NCBI GenBank assembly: GCA_038521625.1 | Contig: JBCBKP010000006.1 | Span: 1 to 64,000 of the forward strand | Reading direction: 5' to 3' | Source of the DNA: JBCBKP01 sp038521625 | Lineage (GTDB): Bacteria; Planctomycetota; Phycisphaerae; Phycisphaerales; UBA1924 | DNA length: 64,000 nucleotides | Shown here: positions 43,337 to 52,230 of the stretch, piece after piece | Numbering within the stretch: the stretch's first letter is position 1 | Layout: every line of letters begins with the position of its first letter | The notes under the pieces: generated by a model | Databases searched by the model: none | Seen by the model: the letters and a program-made list of their open reading frames with translations, nothing else | What the model was told of the DNA's origin: nothing | Position numbers and translations under genes: made by a program

Positions 43337-45484
43337 TCAGTCGCAGCCGGCGAAGAACGCGTCGACGAACGCCGCCGTGTCCGGAGCGCTGATCACGCCC
43401 GCCGGCTCGGCGAGGTCGGCCCGCGGGTGCAGCGAGAAGAACAGCTCGACAAAGCGCGCGACGTCCAGCTGCGAGAGCACACCGTAGGGGTACGCCTGAT
43501 CGGCGGCGGAGCAGGGCGTGCCTTCGGAGGCGATCGCGCCGGTCGCGGCGAGCCCGAACCCCTGCGAGCCGACGAGAACGTTCGAGCCTTCGAGGCGCAC
43601 CGTCCACTCGCCGGCCTCGGGGTTGGCGAGCAAGACGCGCTCGACGGAGTTGATCGGGTCGGCGACGCCGCCGGGCAGGCTGACCGGCGACTGCGTGTCG
43701 AAGTTGTTCCCGCGGTAGACCGTGCCCGACGGGGAGTAGAGCACGAGGTCGAGGTCGTTGATGGCGGCGCTCGCCGCGCCGATGACCGCGGGGGCGTCGT
43801 AGAACACCATCGTGATCGCGAGCGGCTCGCTCGGGTCGTCCACCACGAGGTGCATCTCGTGGGAATCGCCGTCGCCGAGAGCCTCGGGCTCGTTGTTCGA
43901 CGCCTGCGCGACCGAGAGCGAGCGCCCGGAGCCCGGCAGCGGGACCGAGGCCGTCATCAGCAGCCGGCCCCAGCCCTCGCGGTCCGTCGGGTATCCCGAG
44001 ACGCCGGAGATGTCCTGCCCGCCGTTGACCAGCACCGCCTTCACGAGCGGGCCGAGCGGGACGAGCGGCTCCGAGCCGCCCTCGACGAAGCCGGGGTGGT
44101 ACCCGCCCATGAAGTACTGGCGCACGATCGCCGCGGCGCCGCTGACTGCGGGCGTGGCCATCGAGGTGCCGCTCAGGAAGTCGGTGTTGCAGTTCCCGCC
44201 GAACGGGAATGCGCTCAGAACCCCGCAGCCGGGCGCGAGCAGGTCGGGCTTGCGGCGCCCGTCCTCGGTCGGGCCGGTTCCGCCCAGGCAGAACGACTCG
44301 CTCAGATTCCCGTTCTGTGTCGCCGCCACCGCGACGCCGTTCTTGGCGTTCTCCGGCGTGTAGAGAATCGATCGGTTGGTCGTCGCGATGAGCACGACGT
44401 GCTCGTCGTTGTCGTACGTGAACGCGTCCACGGCGCGGGCCAATCCCGTGTACGTGCGGACGAAGTCGTCGCCCCAGCTGTTGTTGTGGACGAACGCGCC
44501 CTGCGAGGCGTGCAGCTCGAACCGCGCGCGAACCTGGGCCTCCTCGAACACCGGGATCGTGTTGAAGACCATCCGCGCACCCCAGGCGACACCGCGGACG
44601 TTGTCGGCCGAGCCGCTGTCGCCGACCGCGAGCGCCGCGACGTGCGTCCCGTGCTGGTGGGCGCCCGAGGAGGCGTTGTAGGCCACGATCTTGCGGTGCC
44701 CCGGCCCGATGGCGACGGTGTCGCTGAACGCGCAGTGGGAAGCCGACGGCCGCGTGTCGATGACTCCGATGATCTGCCCGGCGCCGTTCAGCCCGAAGGC
44801 GTCGAAGGGCATCTGCCCGACCGAGCCGGATTGCACGATCGAGCGGCTGTTCGCGTCGCGTGTGGTTAGGACCGGGGCCGGCTCGAGCCATCGGATCCCG
44901 TTGTCGTCGGCGACGCCGAACACGCGCGATTCCGGCGCTTCGATCCGCACGACGTGACGCAGGCCCTCGCGGTCGACGCCGGCGATCGAGACGCCGGGCA
45001 TCGCACGCAGCCGATCGAGAGCGCCGTCGAGATCCTCACCGATGTGCAGGTGCGCGAACAGCTTGATCCGCCCGCCCGTGGGCGCCGCGAGCGCGTCCCA
45101 CAGCCGCTCGTCGATCCGTTCGGCGAACCCGTGCTCGCCCGCGGTCGCCACCAGCCCGGTCTCGTCGAGGGCGGTCAGGTCGGCGCCGGTGAGATCGGCG
45201 TCGAGCCGCCCGTCGCGCGAGACGCCGCGGATCTTGACGCCGCAGGCCTCGATCTCGTCGAGGGCCGCGCGCGTCGCGTCTCCCCGCAGCACCAGCCGCC
45301 CGCGGTGCGCGTGCCCGGCATCGCGCAGGCGCACCGCCGCGGCGAGCCGTCCCTCGCGGAACTTGGCGTCCGCGTCGGGCGTCGGCTCGGGCGGCCGCTC
45401 TGTGACCTGCGCGGGGAGCGAGCCGGCGAGACCCGCCAGCGCGACGAGAACCGACGGCACGAACGAACGGCTGGCACGCGGCAT
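43337..45484 (-). CDS. exported subtilisin-like (S8) protease with dockerin-like domain
   Basis: 715 residues. A signal peptide (1-26, ending SLPAQ) and an N-terminal propeptide-like region (30-200) precede the S8 catalytic domain (about 205-480). The triad is D243 (IGVIDTRPSASH), H278 (HQHGTHVAALAVG) and S441 (LSGTSMATPAVSG), with N335 as oxyanion Asn (NNSWGDD). A beta-rich domain (about 490-640) is followed by the Cys-flanked dockerin-like end (CSAADQAYPYGVLSQLDVARF to FVDAFFAGC). The ATG at 45484 has AGGAG 8 nt upstream. It heads a minus-strand set with cysS and two trypsin-like proteases. Confidence 0.9.
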   Translation of the reverse strand: MPRASRSFVPSVLVALAGLAGSLPAQVTERPPEPTPDADAKFREGRLAAAVRLRDAGHAHRGRLVLRGDATRAALDEIEACGVKIRGVSRDGRLDADLTGADLTALDETGLVATAGEHGFAERIDERLWDALAAPTGGRIKLFAHLHIGEDLDGALDRLRAMPGVSIAGVDREGLRHVVRIEAPESRVFGVADDNGIRWLEPAPVLTTRDANSRSIVQSGSVGQMPFDAFGLNGAGQIIGVIDTRPSASHCAFSDTVAIGPGHRKIVAYNASSGAHQHGTHVAALAVGDSGSADNVRGVAWGARMVFNTIPVFEEAQVRARFELHASQGAFVHNNSWGDDFVRTYTGLARAVDAFTYDNDEHVVLIATTNRSILYTPENAKNGVAVAATQNGNLSESFCLGGTGPTEDGRRKPDLLAPGCGVLSAFPFGGNCNTDFLSGTSMATPAVSGAAAIVRQYFMGGYHPGFVEGGSEPLVPLGPLVKAVLVNGGQDISGVSGYPTDREGWGRLLMTASVPLPGSGRSLSVAQASNNEPEALGDGDSHEMHLVVDDPSEPLAITMVFYDAPAVIGAASAAINDLDLVLYSPSGTVYRGNNFDTQSPVSLPGGVADPINSVERVLLANPEAGEWTVRLEGSNVLVGSQGFGLAATGAIASEGTPCSAADQAYPYGVLSQLDVARFVELFFSLHPRADLAEPAGVISAPDTAAFVDAFFAGCD

Positions 45485-45627
45485 CCGGTCTGCTCCTCGA
45501 ACGGAATCGACGCGGCCCCGATCGAGACCCGAACGGCCCCGGCGACGTCGAAGAAGAACCCTTAAAACGTACCCCAGGTTCCGCCCAGAACCCAACGTCG
45601 GGTGCGGGCGTTCATTCCAATACGGCC

Positions 45628-45651
45628 AAAAAACCCGGGCGAACCGCCCGG
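45628..45651 (-). terminator. rho-independent terminator after the DNA methyltransferase gene
   Basis: On the minus strand CCGGGCG pairs with CGCCCGG (45635-45641 and 45645-45651) over a 3-nt loop, followed by GTTTTTTGG. Confidence 0.75.
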
Positions 45652-45679
45652 ACGGCCGGTGCGGAGGACCGGGATGGCC

Positions 45680-46642
45680 TCAGGCGTCGTCCGCGCCCGT
45701 GCCGCGGCCGCGCTTCGGGTGGATGGCGGTCGAGGCGCCGCGGAGCTGCGAGGCGTCGGGATCGATCCGGATCGGGCCGGCTTTGATGCGCTCGAAGGCC
45801 CGCTTGGCGTTGGCCTTGCTGAACTCGGTGCCGATGAACCGGCGGCCGAGCGCGTGGGCGACGACGCCGGTCGTGCCGCTGCCGAGGAACGGGTCCAGCA
45901 CGAGATCGCCCGGGTTCGAGCAGGCCCGGACCACGCGCTCGAGATAGACCTCGGGCAGCTGGTTGTCGTGCCCGTGGCGGCGTTCTTTGTTGTTGCCCTG
46001 CACGCGCCCCCAGTGCTGTCCGTACCAGACGTCCATCGGCACCCGCATGCCGGCGGGCATGCCGTCGCGCTTGTTCTCGGTGCGCGCGTCGCCGTAGATC
46101 GCGCGCCGGTCGGAGGTCTCGAGGATCGGGTCCGGGTTCCAGATTCGGCGCTTCGGGTCCTTGCAGAAATAGAGCGCGTGGACCTTGGAGTTGATGAACC
46201 GGCCCTTGGTGTTCTGCCCGAAGCGGTAGTGCCAGACGCACCAGTTGACCATCGCGAGGCGCTTGGCCTTGAGGTAGACGACGATCTCGGCGGCCCAGGT
46301 GTCGGGGATGTTGACCCAGATCGAGCCGTGGTCGGCGAGGGCCTCGACGCACAGGTCGAGCCAGGCGTGCGTGAAGTCGAGGTACTCGCGCTCCGGCATC
46401 CGGTCGTCCCACTCGTCGTAGGCCCGGGCCCAGTTGAACGGCGGGTCGGCGAAGACCAGATCGAACGCGCCGGCGCGGACCTCGGGGATCCTGGGCAGGA
46501 TCTCGCGGCAGTCGCCGACGTAGACGCGGCACTCGGGCGACTTCACGCTGTGCGCCGGCCTCGGTCCGGGCGCGGCCTTCTTCGTCGTTCGGCGCTTGGC
46601 GGGTGCGCGCGCGGCGTCGGGTTTGGCGGGGGCTCTGGTCAT
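45680..46642 (-). CDS. solitary beta-class DNA methyltransferase (N6-adenine or N4-cytosine)
   Basis: 320 residues. Motif IV DPPF (66-69, DLVFADPPFNWARAYDEWDD) precedes the SAM motif FLGSGTTG (252-259), the beta-class order. The N-terminus (1-35) is a Lys/Ala/Pro-rich tail and the C-terminus is basic. The target-recognition region lies between residues 150 and 235 and contains a His/Asn/Arg-rich segment (NNKERRHGHDNQLP). No restriction endonuclease or specificity gene is near, so it behaves as an orphan methyltransferase that may act in regulation or the cell cycle, as CcrM does; this is inference. A terminator follows at 45628. Confidence 0.88.
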   Translation of the reverse strand: MTRAPAKPDAARAPAKRRTTKKAAPGPRPAHSVKSPECRVYVGDCREILPRIPEVRAGAFDLVFADPPFNWARAYDEWDDRMPEREYLDFTHAWLDLCVEALADHGSIWVNIPDTWAAEIVVYLKAKRLAMVNWCVWHYRFGQNTKGRFINSKVHALYFCKDPKRRIWNPDPILETSDRRAIYGDARTENKRDGMPAGMRVPMDVWYGQHWGRVQGNNKERRHGHDNQLPEVYLERVVRACSNPGDLVLDPFLGSGTTGVVAHALGRRFIGTEFSKANAKRAFERIKAGPIRIDPDASQLRGASTAIHPKRGRGTGADDA

Positions 46643-46705
46643 CCGTGTGCAATCTAGCGCGGCGTGCAGCGTAGCGCAACGGCGGCGGTCGCGCCACCGC
46701 GATCT

Positions 46706-47650
46706 CTATTCCTTCGGCGCAGCGCGCGCCGGCGCTCCAGATTCCGCCTCGATCTCGTACGCGCGCCGGGGCGGGGCGAGTGGGTCGTCTCGAGGTGTTT
46801 GCCAGTCTTCGCGGGCCGCCTCGCGGGTGAGCCAAACAAAGATCTGGCGTCGATCAGTTCTCTTGCCATCGGCACGACGTGACGCGAGTGCGCGCGCGAA
46901 TCGCATCGCCGAGGACCTGCTAGGCAAATGGGCGCAGGCACCACACTCGCGCACCATGCATTCGAACATTTCTTCGGCTTCGCCATGATCCACCCGCCCG
47001 ACCTTCTCGATGGCGACCGAGTCGATGAGTGCGACCGGGCGTCCTGGGCTCAGGATCATGTTCGATGGCTTGTGGTCGAGGTTGGCAAGAGCCGGTCGGC
47101 CATCGAGCAGGTTGGCCGTGAGATCAGCGAGCGCCGCGCTGATCGCTTGCTCCTCCGCGATCGTCCGGTCGTCCGCCGCCAGGCGCTCCAGAAGCGTCGG
47201 GCCCTCGATCCAGCGCGCCACCAGCACCTCGACGAAGCCGGACCGGCCCTTGCCCCGCAGGATCGCGTGGCACGGCGAGCACGGGATCTTCTTCTTCTCG
47301 AGCAGCCGCGCGCCGTCGCGCTGCCGCCAGGCCTTAGTCTTGCGCAGCAGCGCCTGGAATCGCTTGCCGATCCCGCGCAGCGGCTCGACCTTCAGCACGC
47401 ACTCCAGCGCCCGCTCGCGCTTGCCGCGACCGACAGGCAGCGTCGCTCGCCAGACCGTGCCCTTGCGGCCCGCTTTCAGGACCCACGCTTTCGCAGCCTC
47501 GTTCGGCCCGTCGCCGCGCCAGTCCACGCGCGCCAGCGCCTCGGACCACTCCGCGGCGCCGTAGCCGTAGCCCCCGGCGTACCAGGCCACCTTCACGGTG
47601 CCGGTGGGGGGGTAGAACACCTTCCGGTTCTGATTTCGGGTCTCGCGCAC
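46706..47650 (-). CDS. LPS core heptose kinase-like (WaaP/InaA-type) protein
   Basis: 314 residues, GTG start. Protein-kinase-like fold: a Gly-rich start region, WVLKAGRKGTVWRA, a Lys in ALECVLKVEPLRG, the catalytic-loop equivalent ALANLDHKPSNMIL and the metal Asp in PVALIDSVAIEKVG. These match the WaaP/RfaP and InaA kinases that phosphorylate the LPS core or related sugars. The last 60 residues are basic and variable. It is divergent from the WaaE-like glycosyltransferase frame (147-nt gap); together they suggest a small LPS-core locus. Confidence 0.75.
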   Translation of the reverse strand: MRETRNQNRKVFYPPTGTVKVAWYAGGYGYGAAEWSEALARVDWRGDGPNEAAKAWVLKAGRKGTVWRATLPVGRGKRERALECVLKVEPLRGIGKRFQALLRKTKAWRQRDGARLLEKKKIPCSPCHAILRGKGRSGFVEVLVARWIEGPTLLERLAADDRTIAEEQAISAALADLTANLLDGRPALANLDHKPSNMILSPGRPVALIDSVAIEKVGRVDHGEAEEMFECMVRECGACAHLPSRSSAMRFARALASRRADGKRTDRRQIFVWLTREAAREDWQTPRDDPLAPPRRAYEIEAESGAPARAAPKE

Positions 47651-47797
47651 GAGCCGAGGCTAACGCTCCGCCGCGCGGAACGAGCCCCTCTCGTGGGAGA
47701 GGGGTCAACGCTGATCTCGCCCGAATGACCCCCGTCGTGCGACGGGGGCTCGTTCGTCGGTCCCGGCCAGCCTGGCGTCCTCGTACCATTCACCGCC

Positions 47798-50425
47798 ATG
47801 CCTCCCGACACCGGACAGGCGCCGCTCTCGGTCGCGATCATCTGCAAGGACGCCGCGCGCACGCTCCGCCCGGTCCTCGCCTCGGTGAAGGGCCTGGCCG
47901 CCGAGATCGTCGCGGTCGATTCCGGCTCGACGGACGGCACGATCGGCATCCTGCACGCCCACCGCGCGGTGGTGCACCGCGAGCCGTGGCGTGGCTACGC
48001 GCACGCGAAGCGCGTCGCCTGCTCGCTCAGCCGCCAGCCCTGGGTGCTGCAGCTCGACGCCGACGAGCCCGTGACGGCGGAGCTGGCCGCCTCGATCCGC
48101 CGGATGATCGAGACCGACGACGGCACGATCACCGCGGCGAGGCTGAACCGCGTCGTCTGGTACCGAGGCGAGCCGCTCCGCCACGCCTGGCAGCCCGAGC
48201 ACGTCACGCGGCTCGTGCGGCGCGACGCGCTCTCGACCGGCTGCGCCGCCTGGGAGGGCGCCGAGCCGCACCCGGCGCTGGTCGTAAAGAGCGGGCGGGT
48301 CGTCACGCTGGAGGGCGCGCTCCGTCACGACTCGTTCGAGACGTTCTCCGAGCATCTCGCCAGGCAGCTCAAGCACGCCCGCGACGCCGCCGGGGCGCTG
48401 CACGCCGCGGGCAAGAAGCCGAGCCTGCTCCGCCTGGCGACCAGCCCGATCGGGGCGTTCTTCAAGCAGATCGTGCTCAAGCGGGCCCACGCCGACGGGC
48501 CCGCGGGCTGGCTGGCCGCCGGGACCGCCGCCGCGGGGACGCTGATGAAGCACATGCTGCTCCTGGAGCGGCATCTGATGGCGGGCGAGGGACCCTCCTA
48601 CCATGAGCCTTCCAGAGGCGCGGCCGCCCGGGAAACGACGGCCGCAACCGGGGCGAGCGCCAGGTCGGCGCCGGGCGTCCCGACCCAGTCCGTTTCTCGA
48701 CGCGAGACGAGCCGCCCCATGGCCGCAGCCGACGAACCAGCCCGCGATCCCTCCCCCGAGGCCGAATCGGCCGAGGCGACCGAGACCGAGGCCCCCAGCT
48801 CCGAAGCACCCAGCTCCGAAGCATCCGGCTCCGAAGCCCCGGAGACCGAGCTTTCCCAGCCCGCGGGCGAGGACGGCGAGACCTCGAAGAAGAAGAAGCG
48901 TCGCCGGCGCCGGCGGAAGAAGAAGACCGCCACGGCCGAGGTCGAGCCGAAGCCGGCCGCGATCGACGACGACGAGGACCTCGACGACGACGAGGACGAC
49001 CGCCAGTCGGAGAAGCTCCGCGCCGTCGTCCCGATGTCCGAAGAGGCCAAGAAGCACGTCTTCGATACCGAGACCAGCTTCAAGGACCTCGGGCTCAAGG
49101 ACGAGATCCTGCGCGCGCTCGACGACCACGGCTGGGAGCACCCGACCAAGATCCAGGGCACGCTCGTCCCGGTCGCCGTCACCGGCAAGGACGTGCTGGG
49201 TCAGGCCAAGACCGGCTCGGGCAAGACCGCCGCGTTCGGCCTGCCGCTGCTGCAGCTCGCTGAGAACGGCCAGCCGTTCCAGGCGCTGATCCTCGCGCCG
49301 ACGCGCGAGCTGGCGATCCAGATCAAGGACGACCTGACCGAGCTTGCCAAGTACACCGGGCTCAAGGTCGTGCCGGTCTACGGCGGCCAGAAGATCCAGA
49401 CCCAGGCCGACCGGCTGAGGAAGGGCCCGGAGATCATCGTCGGCACGCCGGGCCGCATCATGGACATGAACAACCGGGGGCTGCTGCCGCTGGACAAGAT
49501 CCGCTTCGCCGTGCTCGACGAGGTGGACCGCATGTTCGACATCGGCTTCCGCGACGACATCAAGCGGATCCTGGGCCTGTGCCCGAAGCAGCGCCAGACG
49601 GTCTTCGTCAGCGCGACGATCAGCGACGAGATCGAGCGCCTCGTCAAGAAGCACATGATCGATCCCGAGCGGCTGACGGTCGCCTCGGGCTCGCTCACCG
49701 TCGAGCTCGTCAAGCAGCACCACATCCCGGTCAACGGCTGGGACAAGAAGCGCATGCTCGCCCACGTGCTGACCCACGAGGAGCCCGACCTGACGATCGT
49801 CTTCTGCCGGATGAAGCGCACGGTCGACAAGCTCGCCGACTTCCTCGCCGACAAGGGCATCCCGGCGCTCGCGCTGCACGGCGACCTCAGCCAGGGCAAG
49901 CGCAACCAGACGATGAAGAAGTTCCGCGCCGGCACGCTCGGCGTGCTCGTCGCCTCCGACCTCGCCGCCCGCGGCCTCGACGTCGACGGCATCAGCCACG
50001 TCGTCAACTACGACCTGCCCGACGACCCCGACCTATACGTCCACCGCATCGGGCGCACCGCCCGCGCCGGTCGCGAGGGCATCGCCTGGTCGCTGGTCAC
50101 GCCCGAGCAGGGCAAGCTGCTGACCGAGATCGAGAACCTCATCAACGCCGAGATCCCCAAGAAGGACTACCCCGACTTCGAGCCGCGCGAGACGCCGCCG
50201 GACGGCTGGAAGCCCGAGCCGACCGGCGGGCGGCCCCCCGTCGTCGTCGAGGGCGTCGATAAGCCCACGCGGAGCCGCTACGAGGACCTCGGCGCCCCCG
50301 ACACCGAGAAACTCAGCAAGGAAGAGCTCGCGGCCAAGTTCCCCGGCGGCGTCGTGCCCAAGAAGCCGCCGAAGCGCCGCATCCGCGGCACGGTCCGCAC
50401 GCACCGCGGCAACCGCGACGCCTGA
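47798..50425 (+). CDS. WaaE-like glycosyltransferase fused in frame to a DEAD-box RNA helicase
   Basis: 875 residues with no stop between the two parts. Residues 8-262 are a GT2 transferase (SVAIICKDAARTLRPVL, VDSGSTDGT, DAD at 87-89, FFKQIVLKRAHADGPAGW), like LPS-core WaaE/KdtX, which are about 260 residues. Residues 265-425 are low-complexity: Ala/Ser/Glu repeats, then a Lys/Arg cluster and an Asp cluster. Residues 426-815 are a helicase: Q motif FKDLGLKDEIL, AKTGSGKT (470-477), PTRELA, TPGR, DEVD (574-577) in place of DEAD, SAT, HRIGRTARAG. The tail is basic. An internal ATG at 48719 (M308) could begin a separate helicase, but the transferase would still have no stop of its own. It may be a true bifunctional protein or two genes joined by loss of a stop. 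Confidence 0.8.
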   Translation: MPPDTGQAPLSVAIICKDAARTLRPVLASVKGLAAEIVAVDSGSTDGTIGILHAHRAVVHREPWRGYAHAKRVACSLSRQPWVLQLDADEPVTAELAASIRRMIETDDGTITAARLNRVVWYRGEPLRHAWQPEHVTRLVRRDALSTGCAAWEGAEPHPALVVKSGRVVTLEGALRHDSFETFSEHLARQLKHARDAAGALHAAGKKPSLLRLATSPIGAFFKQIVLKRAHADGPAGWLAAGTAAAGTLMKHMLLLERHLMAGEGPSYHEPSRGAAARETTAATGASARSAPGVPTQSVSRRETSRPMAAADEPARDPSPEAESAEATETEAPSSEAPSSEASGSEAPETELSQPAGEDGETSKKKKRRRRRRKKKTATAEVEPKPAAIDDDEDLDDDEDDRQSEKLRAVVPMSEEAKKHVFDTETSFKDLGLKDEILRALDDHGWEHPTKIQGTLVPVAVTGKDVLGQAKTGSGKTAAFGLPLLQLAENGQPFQALILAPTRELAIQIKDDLTELAKYTGLKVVPVYGGQKIQTQADRLRKGPEIIVGTPGRIMDMNNRGLLPLDKIRFAVLDEVDRMFDIGFRDDIKRILGLCPKQRQTVFVSATISDEIERLVKKHMIDPERLTVASGSLTVELVKQHHIPVNGWDKKRMLAHVLTHEEPDLTIVFCRMKRTVDKLADFLADKGIPALALHGDLSQGKRNQTMKKFRAGTLGVLVASDLAARGLDVDGISHVVNYDLPDDPDLYVHRIGRTARAGREGIAWSLVTPEQGKLLTEIENLINAEIPKKDYPDFEPRETPPDGWKPEPTGGRPPVVVEGVDKPTRSRYEDLGAPDTEKLSKEELAAKFPGGVVPKKPPKRRIRGTVRTHRGNRDA

Positions 50426-50514
50426 GCGATCGTCGAACTCGGGAATTCACCTAGACGGATCCGTGCCCGATCGCGGTAGGCTGGCACCGCAGAGGGGCTC
50501 AGAGAGGATCCGCC

Positions 50515-51384
50515 GTGCACGCCAGCGTTCGTTTCGTCGTGGCCATCGTCGCGATGGTCTCGTCCGCCGCCCACGCCGCGGCGGGGTCGCAGCCGGTGCG
50601 GCCGCCCGCCGGGCCGGTCGCAGACACCGGGCGCTTCGGTCCGAGAACCGAGATCAACGCCGCCAACACGCCGGGCGACAACGACTCGGTGTTCCGCATC
50701 GTCAGCCCGGGCAGCTACTACCTGGCCCAGAACATCAGCGTGCCCGCCGGCTTCGCCGGCATCGAGATCTCGTCCAGCGATGTGACCATCGATCTCGGCG
50801 GATTCAGGATCGCCGGGTTCTTCGGCGAGGGCGGCGTCGGCATCAGGGTCGCGTCGCAGCAGGTCCAGATCTTCACCAACATCGCCATCCGCAACGGCAT
50901 CATCCGACAGTGCAACCGCGGCATCGAGGTCGGCAACTTCGGCGTCTCCGGCATCGAGGCACACAACGTGCTCATCTCGGGCATCAAGATGGACCTGGTG
51001 CGGTCCGGCGTCTTCGCCCGTCGCGCGGTCATCGAGGGCTGCAACGTGCGGGCCCGCGAGATCGGCTACAGCCTCATTGAGTCGATGATCAACGGATCCA
51101 CCGCCGTGCTCTACGACTCGGGGGCGACCTCGGTGGCCTTCGACCTCGCGCAGTCTTCCGCGAACGACTGCACCGCCGCGTCGGAGGACAACGCGTCCGG
51201 CTCGGTGGGCTTCGAGCTCACCACGAGCCGGGTCGGGTCCAGCCAGGCCGCAGGCGTCCCGATCCCCTTCAGGCTGCAGTTCACCTCGCTCGCGACCAGC
51301 TGCTACGGCATCCCCGCCGCCGGCAACTCTGTCAGCGCCGACTCTGACGTCTTCGACAGCAACTTCGGGGGGATGACGCCGTGA
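50515..51384 (+). CDS. exported beta-helix-like protein, tandem family copy 1
   Basis: 289 residues, GTG start with AGAGAGGA upstream. After a signal peptide (about 1-24) comes the family signature TGRFGPRTEINAANTPGD, then SYYLAQNISVPAGFAGIEISSSDVTIDLGGFRIAGFFGEGG and repeated short strands with Asn/Gly turns (IRNGIIRQCNRGIEVGN, GVFARRAVIEGCNVRAREIGYSL), as in right-handed parallel beta-helices. No catalytic residues are recognised, so polysaccharide lyase activity cannot be claimed. Its stop overlaps the next paralog by 4 nt (GTGA). Function unknown. Confidence 0.75.
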   Translation: MHASVRFVVAIVAMVSSAAHAAAGSQPVRPPAGPVADTGRFGPRTEINAANTPGDNDSVFRIVSPGSYYLAQNISVPAGFAGIEISSSDVTIDLGGFRIAGFFGEGGVGIRVASQQVQIFTNIAIRNGIIRQCNRGIEVGNFGVSGIEAHNVLISGIKMDLVRSGVFARRAVIEGCNVRAREIGYSLIESMINGSTAVLYDSGATSVAFDLAQSSANDCTAASEDNASGSVGFELTTSRVGSSQAAGVPIPFRLQFTSLATSCYGIPAAGNSVSADSDVFDSNFGGMTP

Positions 51385-52217
51385 GACCGATCATCGCCGC
51401 ATCCCTATTCGTCGTCCCGGGCCTCGCGAGCGCACAGAACCTCCAGCCGCCGGCCGGCGTGCCCGGCGAGACCGGCCGCTTCGGCGTCGCGACCGAGATC
51501 AACGCCGACAACACGCCCGGCGACGCCAACAGCTCGTTCAAGATCCGCGCCAGCGGGAGCTACTACCTCTCGCGTGACGTCCTCGTGCAGCCCGGGTTTG
51601 TCGGAATCGAGATCGCCGCGGACAGCGTGACGATCGATATGAACGGCTACACGATCCGCGGGTTCTTCGGCGTCGGAGGCTTCGGCATCGCGCCCCAGGA
51701 CGGCGCCTCCGCGCAGACTTTCACGGGTTTCCGGTTGCACAACGGCCACATCCGCGAGGTTCAAGACGGCTTCAGCGCGCGTCGGCCGATCCCGCAGCAG
51801 GGCGAAACCGTGCTCGAGGAGGCCCTCGTCGAGGACATGACCTTCGACGTCACGCGCCAGGGTGTGCAGCTGGACGGCGGCGTCGTCCGTCGCTGCGCCG
51901 TCCGAACGCTCGGAGACGGCGTGATCATGATCGGGGGGATCGTCCGCGACTCCAGCGTGACGCTCGCCGGGACCGGTCGGGGCGGCGGATTCGGGCTGTC
52001 CGAAGCCAGCGCGGTCAACTGCATCGTGCGCGCCGACGACCCGACCGACAAGTCAGGCTTCAGCGGGCTGCGTAGCTCGATAACCGAGTGCACCGCGGTC
52101 GCCGTCGCCGACGGCTTCGTCTTGATCGACGGCATGGCCGCCAGGTGCTACACCAGCGCCCCGAACGCCGTGCAGTTCCTCGGCCAGGTCAGTTTCTTCG
52201 ACTGCAACTTTCCCTGA
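51381..52217 (+). CDS. exported beta-helix-like protein, tandem family copy 2
   Basis: 278 residues, GTG start. Signal peptide about 1-17 (IIAASLFVVPGLASAQ). Same signature as its neighbours: ETGRFGVATEINADNTPGD, SYYLSRDVLVQPGFVGIEIAADSVTIDMNGYTIRGFFGVGGFGI. The middle carries repeats such as VLEEALVEDMTFDVTRQGVQLDGGVVRRCAVRTLGDGVIMIGG and regularly placed Cys (RRCAV, VNCIV, TECTAV, ARCYTS). It is coupled to copy 1 by a GTGA overlap and followed 13 nt later by copy 3. Confidence 0.75.
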   Translation: MRPIIAASLFVVPGLASAQNLQPPAGVPGETGRFGVATEINADNTPGDANSSFKIRASGSYYLSRDVLVQPGFVGIEIAADSVTIDMNGYTIRGFFGVGGFGIAPQDGASAQTFTGFRLHNGHIREVQDGFSARRPIPQQGETVLEEALVEDMTFDVTRQGVQLDGGVVRRCAVRTLGDGVIMIGGIVRDSSVTLAGTGRGGGFGLSEASAVNCIVRADDPTDKSGFSGLRSSITECTAVAVADGFVLIDGMAARCYTSAPNAVQFLGQVSFFDCNFP

Positions 52218-52230
52218 TCGGAGCCACGCC

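Noticed and set aside
41721..44891. Minus-strand frame of 1056 codons that appears to join cysS with a longer N-terminal protein
   Set aside because: The segment before the ATG at 43313 is out of frame with the real S8 protease and is very Arg/Ala/Gly-rich. CysS begins at 43313.
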